Notes under the pieces: model-generated
The model's database searches: none
Told to the model about the DNA's origin: nothing
The model's input: the letters and a program-made list of their open reading frames with translations, nothing else
Shown here: one piece after another, positions 45,713 to 54,205 of the stretch
Position numbering within the stretch: position 1 is the first letter of the stretch
How the letters are laid out: each line of letters begins with the position of its first letter
Origin: Hyphomicrobiales bacterium
Lineage (GTDB): Bacteria > Pseudomonadota > Alphaproteobacteria > Rhizobiales > Aestuariivirgaceae
Assembly (NCBI GenBank): GCA_016185245.1
Contig: JACPNZ010000022.1
Coordinates: 56,911-120,910 of the forward strand
Direction of reading: 5' to 3'
Length of the DNA: 64,000 nucleotides
Translations under genes and position numbers: made by a program

Positions 45713-45781
45713 TCAGCCGATCTCGACCCATAGAGGCTGATGGTCGGAGCCGGGTGACGATCGGAGGAACTGAAGCAGGTT
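45713..45781 (-). pseudogene. Possible 3' remnant of an endonuclease/exonuclease/phosphatase gene
   Basis: In the 182-base gap before the FAD-oxidoreductase gene, 22 codons read NLLQFLRSSPGSDHQPLWVE then IG and a stop, preceded at once by TAG. The S-D-H-x-P pattern followed by a final short strand is how EEP-superfamily nucleases end. The stretch is short, so this is a guess; no upstream part of such a gene survives. Confidence 0.3.
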
Positions 45782-45831
45782 CTACTGCCATCTCGGAAAT
45801 GGCCGCCGCCTCGGCGCTGCGCTGACGGGGC

Positions 45832-46767
45832 TCAGAACTTGACGCTCGCCTGGCCCTTGAGGTCGAGCATGGCGCGGGCGTCGTCGGCGGTGGCCACATC
45901 GATCGACAGCTCATCGAGGATATGGCGCATCTTGGCGACCAGGGCCGCATTGGAGGGAGCGAGCTGCCCCTTGCCGAGGTAGAGATTGTCCTCGAGGCCG
46001 ACCCGCACATTGGCCCCCATGCTTGCCGCCATGGTGCAGAAGGGAATCTGGTAGCGTCCCGCCGCCAGCACCGACCAGTGATACTGCTCGCCGAACAGGC
46101 GCTCGGCCGTCTCGCGCATCACCAGGACGTTCTGCGGTTCGGCGCCGATGCCGCCCAAAATGCCGAAGATCGTCTGCACGAACAGCGGCGGCTTGACCAG
46201 CTTGCGATCGAGGAAATGGGCGAGCGTGTAGAGATGGCCCACGTCGTAGCATTCGAACTCGAAACGCACCCCGTGGCCCTCGCCCAGGCGCTGCAGGATC
46301 TTTTCGATATCGCCGAAGGTATTGCGGAAGATGAAGTCCTTCGAGCCTTCCAGATGGGCCCGCTCCCACTCGTGCTTGAACTCGCCGTAGCGGGCCAGCA
46401 TCGGGTAGAGGCCGAAGTTCATCGAGCCCATGTTGAGCGAGGTCATTTCCGGCGAGAACGCCTCGGCGGCGGCGATCCTCTCGTCGATCGACATGCCCTG
46501 ACCGCCGCCGGTGGTGATGTTGACGATGGCATCGCAGGCCTGCTTGATGCGCGGCAGGAAGCGCCGGAACAGCTCGGGCGCCCCCGACGGCTTGCCGGTT
46601 TCGGGATCGCGGGCATGGAGATGCAGGATCGCTGCTCCGGCCGCAGCGGCATCGACCGCCTGGGTGGCAATCGCGTCCGGCGTCACCGGCAGATGCGGCG
46701 ACATCGACGGCGTATGGATCGAGCCGGTGATGGCGCAGGTGATGATGGCCTTCGATTTCTTCCGCAT
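45832..46767 (-). CDS. BKACE family enzyme (3-keto-5-aminohexanoate cleavage protein)
   Basis: Zinc-dependent TIM-barrel enzyme of 311 residues that condenses a beta-keto acid with acetyl-CoA in relatives. KAIITCAITGSIHTPSMSPH opens the protein, AILHLHARDPETGKPSGAPE carries the metal His pair near residue 47-49, and MTSLNMGSMNFG and ANVRVGLEDNLYLGKGQLAP are family signatures. GGAG precedes the ATG. The C-terminus may be shifted: the last 30 residues (LDELSIDVATADDARAMLDL) are family-like. Which keto acid it uses is not seen from the neighbours. Confidence 0.9.
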   Translation of the reverse strand: MRKKSKAIITCAITGSIHTPSMSPHLPVTPDAIATQAVDAAAAGAAILHLHARDPETGKPSGAPELFRRFLPRIKQACDAIVNITTGGGQGMSIDERIAAAEAFSPEMTSLNMGSMNFGLYPMLARYGEFKHEWERAHLEGSKDFIFRNTFGDIEKILQRLGEGHGVRFEFECYDVGHLYTLAHFLDRKLVKPPLFVQTIFGILGGIGAEPQNVLVMRETAERLFGEQYHWSVLAAGRYQIPFCTMAASMGANVRVGLEDNLYLGKGQLAPSNAALVAKMRHILDELSIDVATADDARAMLDLKGQASVKF

Positions 46768-46866
46768 GGGTCACTCCTTGCTGCATCAAACTAGCGGCCT
46801 CCTCAAGCCTGCCGCAAGCCCCGCAGTCCACTGTCCGGCGCGAACCGAGTTGCAGGCCTGTCTCGC

Positions 46867-47991
46867 ATGAATCCTTCGCTTCGTATCGCCACCGCCATGG
46901 TCGCGGGTCTGACTGGCCTGACCGCCATCGTCCTCATCCTGTGGCCGAGCTGGATCGTCGGCTTGCGGGCCGAGGAGTGGCGCATGCCATGGCAGACGTC
47001 GCCCTGGCGTCCCGTCCTGGTCGATGGCCTGGGCAATGTCAGCGCGCCTATCCAGAACGGTTTCCTGCTGCTCGCCGTCACCTTGCTGCTGGCCCTTGCC
47101 CTGATCATCGCCTGCCTTGACATCATCACCGCGCCGGCCAGCGAGACGGTTGCCCCGATCCTTGCCAACCCGCCGCAAGCAACAAACGTGACCAGCGAGC
47201 CCGCAGTGCCCGTCGACGCCACCGGCAACGATGCCGCCGTGCTGGCCGAGATCGCCAGGATCGTCGCCCTGCTGCGCTCGTATCTCGAGGTCAACGGGCT
47301 TTACGATACGGCGCTTGCCAAGGCCAGTGCCCAGCTTCCCGGCGCCGCGCGCCCCGACCAGATCCGGGTGATCGTCTCCTACCTGATGGTCGAGAACGAC
47401 AACATGCGCAACCGCACCCGCGATCTGCAGGCCAGCCTCGAGCAGTCGCGCCGCCAGATCGAGAACCTCAAATCCAATCTCGCCGTGGCCAAGGCGGAAG
47501 GCATCAGCGATGCCCTCACCAGTTTGCGCAACCGCCGCGGCTTCGATCTGGTGCTCGCCGCCGAGGCCGCCAATGCCCGCAGCGCCGCCCAGTCCCTGAG
47601 CCTGGTCATGGCCGACATCGATCACTTCAAGACGGTGAACGACCGGCTCGGTCATCAGACCGGCGACGAGGTATTGCGCTGGTTTGCAGCACTCCTCTCG
47701 GCCAACATGAAGGGCCGCGATACGGTGGCCCGCTACGGCGGCGAGGAGTTCGGCATTATCCTGCCGCAAACCAGTTTCGAAAATGCCGTGAGCCTCGCCG
47801 GCCAGATCCGCGCCCAGCTCGAGACCAATGCCTGGACCTCCGCCGCCAATCCCAAGCAGTCGCTGAACATCACCGCCTCCTTCGGCGTCGCATCGTTGCG
47901 TTCCGGCGAAACCACCGACTCGCTTTTACGCCGCACCGACGCCAAGCTCTACGAGGCCAAGCAGGCCGGCCGCAACAAGGTAGCGTCATAG
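46867..47991 (+). CDS. Membrane-bound diguanylate cyclase (GGDEF)
   Basis: Makes cyclic di-GMP from two GTP. 374 residues: two membrane helices near residues 8-30 and 60-82, a variable linker, a coiled-coil-like segment (VENDNMRNRTRDLQASLEQS) and a C-terminal GGDEF domain from ~215 (DALTSLRNRRGFDLVLAAEA; VMADIDHFKTVNDRLGHQTG). The catalytic motif is GGEEF in ARYGGEEFGIILPQ. The inhibitory I-site RxxD upstream reads K-G-R-D, so product inhibition may be weak. Its last six bases overlap the opposite hydrolase gene. Confidence 0.92.
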   Translation: MNPSLRIATAMVAGLTGLTAIVLILWPSWIVGLRAEEWRMPWQTSPWRPVLVDGLGNVSAPIQNGFLLLAVTLLLALALIIACLDIITAPASETVAPILANPPQATNVTSEPAVPVDATGNDAAVLAEIARIVALLRSYLEVNGLYDTALAKASAQLPGAARPDQIRVIVSYLMVENDNMRNRTRDLQASLEQSRRQIENLKSNLAVAKAEGISDALTSLRNRRGFDLVLAAEAANARSAAQSLSLVMADIDHFKTVNDRLGHQTGDEVLRWFAALLSANMKGRDTVARYGGEEFGIILPQTSFENAVSLAGQIRAQLETNAWTSAANPKQSLNITASFGVASLRSGETTDSLLRRTDAKLYEAKQAGRNKVAS

Positions 47992-48951
47992 GTGCCGATA
48001 GGCGGGGATGCGTTTGAAAAGCCAAGTCAGAGGATCGGCGGTCCAGGCCGCTGACAGATATTCCACATGGTCCTCGACCTCAGGCGTTTCGGCGAAATAA
48101 ATGCCGCCGGCCGAAAGCTCCTCTGGCAGCCTGCGGGCGAAATCGATGCCGCGCGCTTCCAGCATCTCCTGCAGTTCGACATTCCACTCGCGGCTCGCTT
48201 TCGAATAGGCGCTGAACAGGAAGGCGCGATGGCGCCGCGCCACCGCCCAGTCGGCGAATTTCTCGATATCGCCATAGAGCCCATCGAGCAGCACGACGCC
48301 GGCGATGCGACGGGTGGCGCCGCCTTGCTTGAGACACCAGGCGGCCGGGGAATAACCGCCCGAATAGGCCACCAGGACGATCGGCAGCCGGTTGAAGTCG
48401 GCGGCCGTCGCTCCCTGCCCATGGAGTCTCGCCAGATGCTTTCCGGCTTCTGCCAGCCAGGACGCGAAGTATTCCGCCCGCCAGAAGTTGCCGGGGCTCG
48501 AATCGCGCGCGTCGACGGCGAATTGCGGCGCCGCCAGTACCGCGTTGAGGCCCGATTGCGCCAACTGCCCCGGCACGTTCTGGCGCCCGATGACGTCACG
48601 CTCGAGGGTCGCTTCGTTGCCATGGAAAAACACCACCAGCGCCGCCGGCCGCGCCAGATCGAAGCCCGGCGGCAGAGCGAAGAGTGCCCGCCGATCGCTG
48701 TAGGTTTCGTCCTCCCAGCGAACTCCGCCGCGCGGCGACTTGTGGCCGATCCGCTTGCCGTCACGCACGTTGATGAACGGCTCGCCGGTTTCCGGATTGT
48801 CACCATGAAAAGGAAAGGGCGAGACCGTCATCGCCTCGAGAGCGGCGATCGCGGCGGCAAGTGGCGCGAAGCGCTGGCGCGATTGCGACGGTGTGGCCGA
48901 CAACATTGCTACTCCGGCGGCGAGCATCAGTTTCAGAACATCGCGGCGCAT
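47986..48951 (-). CDS. Exported alpha/beta-hydrolase-like protein (Tat-type signal)
   Basis: Protein of 321 residues. It starts MRRDVLKLMLAAGVAMLSAT with twin arginines and RRDVLK before a hydrophobic stretch, a likely Tat signal. The body is alpha/beta-hydrolase-like: PAALVVFFHGNEATLERDVI holds the oxyanion-side HG, IVLVAYSGGYSPAAWCLKQG the nucleophile elbow (Y-S-G-G), and VVLLDGLYGD follows. The open frame continues upstream to 49632 through the membrane-protein gene but is not coding there. It is the last gene of a minus-strand run of three. Substrate unknown. Confidence 0.75.
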   Translation of the reverse strand: MRRDVLKLMLAAGVAMLSATPSQSRQRFAPLAAAIAALEAMTVSPFPFHGDNPETGEPFINVRDGKRIGHKSPRGGVRWEDETYSDRRALFALPPGFDLARPAALVVFFHGNEATLERDVIGRQNVPGQLAQSGLNAVLAAPQFAVDARDSSPGNFWRAEYFASWLAEAGKHLARLHGQGATAADFNRLPIVLVAYSGGYSPAAWCLKQGGATRRIAGVVLLDGLYGDIEKFADWAVARRHRAFLFSAYSKASREWNVELQEMLEARGIDFARRLPEELSAGGIYFAETPEVEDHVEYLSAAWTADPLTWLFKRIPAYRHL

Positions 48952-48971
48952 CGGGCCGAGGCTCCGGTGAT

Positions 48972-51536
48972 TCAGCCAGGCGCCCGTGATACCGCAAAGA
49001 AGCAGGGCAGCGCCAGAAGATAGGCGGCGGCACTCACCTGCAGCACGCTCGCCAGCCCGAAGGAGGTGGCCAGCACCGGCACGGCGGCAGCCCCGATGAC
49101 CGAAGCGGAGCCGTTGATGCCCCAGGCCCACAGGAACATCGGCTCCTTGCCGAGGCGGGCGAGCGTCGTCATCGCCGTCGGCATGGGAAAGCCCATGAGG
49201 AATGCCACCGGCGCCACCAGGGCGACGCTCAGCGCCAGTCGCGCGGCGTAGGAAAACCCGCCGATCCAGTCGAGGACAGCGTCGCCGAACAGGCTCCCCG
49301 CCAGCAGCAGCAGTGAAATGGCAATCAGCACCTTGGGCAGCGAGGCTCGCGCCGTCGGCAGGATGCGTTCCGACACCAGGCTGCCGAGCCCCGAGAACAC
49401 CAGGATGCCGGACAAGAGGATCGACGCCGACACGGTGGGATTGGCCAGGGCTAGAACGAATTTGGCGATGAGCCCCACCTCGGTCATGATATAGCCGAGC
49501 CCAAGGCAGGCGAAATAGACCATGGTGCCGGCCTTGCCGGGGGTGCGCGAGAAGATGCTGCGCCAGCCAAAGATCGCCGGGATGGCGATCAGCGTCACCG
49601 ACAGGCCGGCGGCGATGCCAAGCGTCGCCCACAACAGCAGATAGCCCCAGTCGTCCTGGAAGAGTTCCAGCCGGTCGGTGATGCGGGTGAGATCGGCGGG
49701 CTTCACGTAGGCGGCGAAATAGGGCCGGTCGTTGCTCAGGGGCGCAATGTTGAAGACATAGCGCCGGGCGATGTCGTCGAATCTGCCGTCGATCAGCGCA
49801 CGCCAGACCAGCCGCTCGAGCGAGGTGGCGGGCAGCACCTGTGGGGCATTGTCGTCATTGGGCGGCGCCAGCACCTCGCCGCTCCCCGCATCGGCATCGG
49901 CACCTCCGTTGCCGAAAATCTGCGCGTCATACTCGGCAAGCAGCTTGGTCGTAAGGCTCGCATCGAAGGCGAGCCCTGGACGATAGACCTCGTCGAAGGA
50001 CAGCGACTTGGTGAAGTCCGTCAGCTTGTTCACCTCTTCGCCAGAGAAGCCGCCGCGCTTGTAGAGTACCGTGGTGGTCGAAAGATAGCTCGATACCGCA
50101 TAGAAGGATTGGGCCGGATCGCCCTGCCCCACGGCACGCGCCGCCTCCGCCATGGTGGCATAGAGCTTGAGTATCGATTTCGGCGGGTCTTCCTTGTTCC
50201 ACAGGGTGACCGACAAGATGCCGCCGTCCTTGAGGGACCCCATGTAGGTGGCCATGGCCTCGCGGGTGAAGCCGTATTTTTCGGTGATGGCGAAACCACC
50301 GGGAGAGGAAAGCCCGGTCCCGTCGCCGAGGCTCAGATCGATCACATCGAAGCGGCGGCCGGCGGTCTTGAGCCATAGCCGCCCTTCCTGTCCGATCACT
50401 TCGAGCTTGGGGTTGTGCAGAAGATCGCCGGTGAAATCCGCAACCGCCCGGCCTTCGAAGGCCTTCAACACCTCGGGATTTGCTTCCGCCGCCGTCACCT
50501 GGGCCGCGCCGGCGCGCAAGGCAACCGCCACCGGAATGCCGCCCGCCAGCTGCGCCACGAAGGTGTCGGGTGCGGTCTTCAGCACGTAGGGATAATACAT
50601 CGGTAGATAGCGGAAATAGGCAGTCTGGCTGTCCGGCAGATTGCGGATGATGCCGGTCGGCCCCTCGCCGTCATTGTACATGGCAAGATAGGCGTTGGCC
50701 GGCTCCTCCGGCAGATTGAAGGCGGCGTTGTCGGACAGCCCCGGCGCGAAATGAAGGTATGAACTCGAATAGATTTCCAGATCGCCGAAAGGCGAGATCG
50801 AACGATAGACCCGTGCCTGGTCGGGAAACTTGCGGGCATAGGCGACACCCTTGTAATCGGATACCGACAGCGTGGTGAGACCCAGCGACGGAGCCGCGAC
50901 ATGCGCGGCAAAAGCCAGTGCCGCCATCAGGCCGAATCCGATCAACTGTCGCGGCGTCCCCATGGCGCGGAACCATAGAAGCCCGCCTAGCGCCCACAGC
51001 ACCAGCGGCCCGAGGATGAGATCGGAAGGCTCAAGCCCATACATGGCGCCGAGCATGGCAAGGCCCGAAAGCCCCGAGCCGGCGAGGTCGGCGAAGTAGA
51101 CCCTTGCAAAAAACTCGCGCGCCCTGAGGAACACCGAACCGAGAAAGAAGGCGCCCGATAGAAACGGCAAGAAATACAGCAGAAAATTGGCGGCGAGCCG
51201 CCATTTCTGGGCCGGATCCGAAATCAGGAAAATGGCGTTGAACGGAACCTGCTGGGCGGCAAGATTGCTAGCCACCGCAAGAGGTCCGAACAGCATGAGG
51301 CTCGTCGCCGCCGTCTGCCGCCAGCGCTTCTCGAAGAACCAGGTGCCAAGGCACATCACCGCACTGGCCAGTCCGAAACCGAACATCGCGAGGCTGACCA
51401 CCAGCGAGCCGAAATGCACCCAGCTCCCGACTGCGAAGACCCGCATCACCGCGATCTGCAGGGCGATGACCGAGCCCGCGACGAGGCCGACCGGAAGATA
51501 GGCGGACGGGCCCAGCCCTTCGGCTCTAGGCGCCAT
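48972..51536 (-). CDS. Membrane protein with spermidine-synthase-like domain
   Basis: Large inner-membrane protein of 854 residues from ATG 51536. About six helices occupy the first ~230 residues (LPVGLVAGSVIALQIAVMRV; SLVVSLAMFGFGLASAVMCL), a soluble middle of ~400 residues has a spermidine-synthase/methyltransferase-like core (RFDVIDLSLGDGTGLSSPGG), and a second helix bundle lies from ~660 to the end. Such membrane-bound proteins occur widely in bacteria and their product is not established. It overlaps the pcm homologue by 11 bases and is followed 20 bases later by the hydrolase. Confidence 0.82.
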   Translation of the reverse strand: MAPRAEGLGPSAYLPVGLVAGSVIALQIAVMRVFAVGSWVHFGSLVVSLAMFGFGLASAVMCLGTWFFEKRWRQTAATSLMLFGPLAVASNLAAQQVPFNAIFLISDPAQKWRLAANFLLYFLPFLSGAFFLGSVFLRAREFFARVYFADLAGSGLSGLAMLGAMYGLEPSDLILGPLVLWALGGLLWFRAMGTPRQLIGFGLMAALAFAAHVAAPSLGLTTLSVSDYKGVAYARKFPDQARVYRSISPFGDLEIYSSSYLHFAPGLSDNAAFNLPEEPANAYLAMYNDGEGPTGIIRNLPDSQTAYFRYLPMYYPYVLKTAPDTFVAQLAGGIPVAVALRAGAAQVTAAEANPEVLKAFEGRAVADFTGDLLHNPKLEVIGQEGRLWLKTAGRRFDVIDLSLGDGTGLSSPGGFAITEKYGFTREAMATYMGSLKDGGILSVTLWNKEDPPKSILKLYATMAEAARAVGQGDPAQSFYAVSSYLSTTTVLYKRGGFSGEEVNKLTDFTKSLSFDEVYRPGLAFDASLTTKLLAEYDAQIFGNGGADADAGSGEVLAPPNDDNAPQVLPATSLERLVWRALIDGRFDDIARRYVFNIAPLSNDRPYFAAYVKPADLTRITDRLELFQDDWGYLLLWATLGIAAGLSVTLIAIPAIFGWRSIFSRTPGKAGTMVYFACLGLGYIMTEVGLIAKFVLALANPTVSASILLSGILVFSGLGSLVSERILPTARASLPKVLIAISLLLLAGSLFGDAVLDWIGGFSYAARLALSVALVAPVAFLMGFPMPTAMTTLARLGKEPMFLWAWGINGSASVIGAAAVPVLATSFGLASVLQVSAAAYLLALPCFFAVSRAPG

Positions 51537-52404
51537 TGTGCGTGCCCTTGATGACATCACCTTCCAGCTTGGTGAATGGCACGAAGGGAACGATGCGGCC
51601 GTTGTAGATGTCGGAGCGGGCAACCGTGAAGGTACCGTCGGGGTTCTGCTGCTTGACCACCTTCAGCACATGCTGGGCACCGGGCGGCCCCACCGGGATT
51701 ACCATGATGCCGCCGGGCTTCAGCTGTTGCAGGAGCGGCGGCGGAATGTGGTCGATGCCGCAGGTGACGATGATCCGGTCGAAGGGGGCGGCTTCCTCCC
51801 AGCCGTAATAGCCGTCGGCGTTGCGGGTATTGATCGCCTTGAACTCGGTATAGCCTTCGCCGATCAATCCGTCGTAGACGGCGCGGGTGCGCTCGGCGAG
51901 CTTCTTGATGATTTCGATCGTATAGACCTGATCGGTGAGATGGGAGAGATAGGCCGACTGGTAGCCCGAACCGGTTCCGATCTCGAGAACCCGGAAGCCC
52001 TTGCTCACATCGATGTTGGTGGTCATGCGGCCGACCAGGTGCGGACCGGAAATTGTGACGCCGAATCCGATGTCGAGGAAGGCGTTGTCATAGGCTCGCG
52101 GCAGGTTCGCGCGGGTGACGAAGCGCTCGCGCGGCGTCATCAGGAAGGCCCGCTTGTTGGCATCGTTGACCACGTCCCGGTTGGCGACCAGCACCTGAAA
52201 GCGGGCCCAGCGCTTGGCCAGAAAATCGGCATCCTCGCCGCGATTCTCGACCATCCAGGTGACGAAGGCCTCGCCCTTGTCCACGGGCGGTGCCATATCG
52301 AAGTCAAAGGCCTTGGGTACGCTTGCCAGCGCCGGCCGGGCTAAAAGGCCCGCCGCCGTGGCAACTCCCAGCCCCGTCACAAACGCGCGGCGGTCGAGGG
52401 CCAT
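51526..52404 (-). CDS. Tat-exported protein-L-isoaspartate O-methyltransferase homologue
   Basis: SAM methyltransferase of 292 residues. The N-terminus MALDRRAFVTGLGVATAAGL has the twin-arginine motif and hydrophobic core of a Tat signal. The body shows FLDIGFGVTISGPHLVGRMT near residue 120 and the pcm motif I VLEIGTGSGYQSAYLSHLTD, then VYTIEIIKKLAERTR and IIVTCGIDHIPPPLLQQLKP. Cytoplasmic Pcm repairs isoaspartate; a signal-bearing form would act, if folded with SAM, outside the cytoplasm or at the membrane. It overlaps the spermidine-synthase-like gene by 11 bases. Confidence 0.83.
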   Translation of the reverse strand: MALDRRAFVTGLGVATAAGLLARPALASVPKAFDFDMAPPVDKGEAFVTWMVENRGEDADFLAKRWARFQVLVANRDVVNDANKRAFLMTPRERFVTRANLPRAYDNAFLDIGFGVTISGPHLVGRMTTNIDVSKGFRVLEIGTGSGYQSAYLSHLTDQVYTIEIIKKLAERTRAVYDGLIGEGYTEFKAINTRNADGYYGWEEAAPFDRIIVTCGIDHIPPPLLQQLKPGGIMVIPVGPPGAQHVLKVVKQQNPDGTFTVARSDIYNGRIVPFVPFTKLEGDVIKGTHNGA

Positions 52405-52512
52405 GTTACACTCGCGTAAAGTTGGTTCCGAATCGCCCGGACAGTGGGGGAATTCGCCGAAGAGTTCAAATGACAACATGCTAAGCTTCGATGGATTCGC
52501 CAGGGGGAACCC

Positions 52513-53430
52513 ATGCAGCAACTGGAATGCCAGCGCATGTTCGTGGCGGTGCTCGAAACCGGCAGCTTCGCCCGGGCGGCCGCGCGGCTTGGCACCAGCC
52601 CGGGCCAGGCTTCGAAGCTGGTCTCCCGGCTCGAGGCCGATCTCGGTGTCAGGCTGCTCAACCGCACCACCAGGGCCCTTGCCGCCACCGAGGTCGGCAT
52701 GGCCTATTTCGGGCCCATCCGGAGCCTGATCGAGGACTATGACAATCTCACCCGGACGGTCAAAAGCCGGTCCGGGGCGGCTCGGGGACGCTTGCGTCTC
52801 ACCGCGCCCATGTCCTTTGGCACCGTACAGCTGGTTCCCGCACTCCTCGATTTCGCCACCCAGTACCAAGAAATTGATCTTGACGTAAACTTCACAGATC
52901 GCGTCACAAACTTGGTTGACGAAGGCTTTGACGCCGCCGTGCGCATCGGCAATCCCGCCGACACTAGCCTGATTGCCCGCAAGATTTGCGATGCCCGGGT
53001 GGCAATCGCCGCTTCGCCCGCCTATCTCGAAGCCCGTGGCGAACCGGCGACCCCCGCCGACCTCGCTGGCCACGCTTGCATTTTCGACAGCAATTTCCGC
53101 GATAACCAGTGGCGCTTTCGCGATCCCGGGAGCGGCGAGGTAGTGCTGATCGACATCCAGGGCCGCCTGCGTTTCTCCAACGCCGATGCCTGTATCACCG
53201 CTGCCGAAGGAGGCCTCGGCATCACCCGGGTACCGAGCTTCATGGCCGGTCCCCGCTTCAAGGCCGGAGCGCTCAAGCCGCTTCTTCGCGATTTCGAGGA
53301 CCAGCCCAGCGGTTTTGGCGTCCATATCCTCTATCCGCCCGGCCGCCATCTTGCCATCAAGGTCCGGGTGCTGGTCGATTTTCTCGCCGCCCGCTTCCGT
53401 GGCGAACCCGACTGGGACCAGGGCTGGTGA
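52513..53430 (+). CDS. LysR-family transcriptional regulator
   Basis: Regulator of 305 residues of the DsdC/PA2206-like class. The helix-turn-helix is in RMFVAVLETGSFARAAARLG then TSPGQASKLVSRLEADLGVR near residues 9-47, followed by an effector domain (FTDRVTNLVDEGFDAAVRIG; ASPAYLEARGEPATPADLAG). It points at the downstream oxidoreductase and VOC genes, which start 115 bases later on the same strand, so it may control them. The gap contains two short palindromes, described separately. Confidence 0.88.
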   Translation: MQQLECQRMFVAVLETGSFARAAARLGTSPGQASKLVSRLEADLGVRLLNRTTRALAATEVGMAYFGPIRSLIEDYDNLTRTVKSRSGAARGRLRLTAPMSFGTVQLVPALLDFATQYQEIDLDVNFTDRVTNLVDEGFDAAVRIGNPADTSLIARKICDARVAIAASPAYLEARGEPATPADLAGHACIFDSNFRDNQWRFRDPGSGEVVLIDIQGRLRFSNADACITAAEGGLGITRVPSFMAGPRFKAGALKPLLRDFEDQPSGFGVHILYPPGRHLAIKVRVLVDFLAARFRGEPDWDQGW

Positions 53431-53432
53431 TA

Positions 53433-53488
53433 ATTTCCAAATTAGAAATAGATATAGGCCGAACGGCGATATTATCATTTCCATGGAA
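53433..53488. promoter_or_regulatory. Two short palindromes, candidate regulator sites
   Basis: ATTTC-N7-GAAAT lies at 53433-53449 and TTCCATGGAA at 53479-53488, in an AT-rich island between the LysR gene and the NADP-oxidoreductase gene. LysR proteins bind imperfect repeats of the T-N11-A kind, and the first site fits. Whether the LysR protein, or another regulator, uses them is not known. Confidence 0.35.
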
Positions 53489-53545
53489 TGATCGCATATG
53501 CGGTCACGGGCGCAGTTGAAGCGTCCTCAACCCGGAGATCATCCC

Positions 53546-54178
53546 ATGAACGTTTCCATTCTCGGCACCGGCAACATGGCCAAGGGCCTCGCCGCTGTCC
53601 TTTCCAAGTCGGGCTTTGCCGTCACCCTCGGCTCGCGCGATGCTGCAAAGGCCCGGGAAACCGCGGCTACCCTCGGCGCCACGGTTTCGGGCGCCTCGTT
53701 GAAGGATGCCGCCGCCAAGTCCGACGTCGTCATCCTCGCCGTGCCCTTCGCCGCCGCCGCCGAAACCATTGCCGCCGCCGGCGGCCTTGCCGGCAAGGTG
53801 CTGGTCGACATCACCAACCCGCTGACCGCCGACTACATGGGCCTGACCATCGGCCATTCGACCAGCGCGGCGGAAGAGATTCGGAAGCTCGCGCCGAAAG
53901 CCAAGGTCGTGAAGGCTTTCAACACGGTGTTTGCCTCGGTGCTTTCGGCCGGCGGCAAGGTCGGCGCCACGCCGGCCACTGTCTTCATCGCCGGCGACGA
54001 CGAAACCGCCAACCAGGCCGTCGCTGAGCTTGCCGCCAAGGCCGGCTTCAACACCCTGCAGGCGGGCGGCCTCAAGCAGGCGCGCTATCTCGAGCCCCTC
54101 GCCGGCCTCAACATTGTGCTGGGCTATGGCAAGGGCCATGGTACGGACATCGCCCCGGCCTGGCTGTTCGCCGCCTGA
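53546..54178 (+). CDS. NADPH-dependent F420-reductase-like / NAD-binding oxidoreductase
   Basis: Oxidoreductase of 210 residues. VSILGTGNMAKGLAAVLSKS at the N-terminus is a Rossmann nucleotide motif and LGSRDAAKARETAATLGATV the following strand. DVVILAVPFAAAAETIAAAG and LVDITNPLTADYMGLTIGHS are typical of the F420-dependent NADP reductase/coenzyme family, whose members often use other partners. GGAG precedes the ATG. It lies 27 bases upstream of the VOC gene and is likely co-transcribed with it. Confidence 0.8.
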   Translation: MNVSILGTGNMAKGLAAVLSKSGFAVTLGSRDAAKARETAATLGATVSGASLKDAAAKSDVVILAVPFAAAAETIAAAGGLAGKVLVDITNPLTADYMGLTIGHSTSAAEEIRKLAPKAKVVKAFNTVFASVLSAGGKVGATPATVFIAGDDETANQAVAELAAKAGFNTLQAGGLKQARYLEPLAGLNIVLGYGKGHGTDIAPAWLFAA

Positions 54179-54205
54179 CCGAAAGCAAGAACCAGGAGCC
54201 TCCCC

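Noticed and set aside
48952..49632. Upstream extension of the exported hydrolase frame
   Set aside because: Lies within the spermidine-synthase-like gene and lacks any motif; the Tat-type signal marks the real start at 48951.
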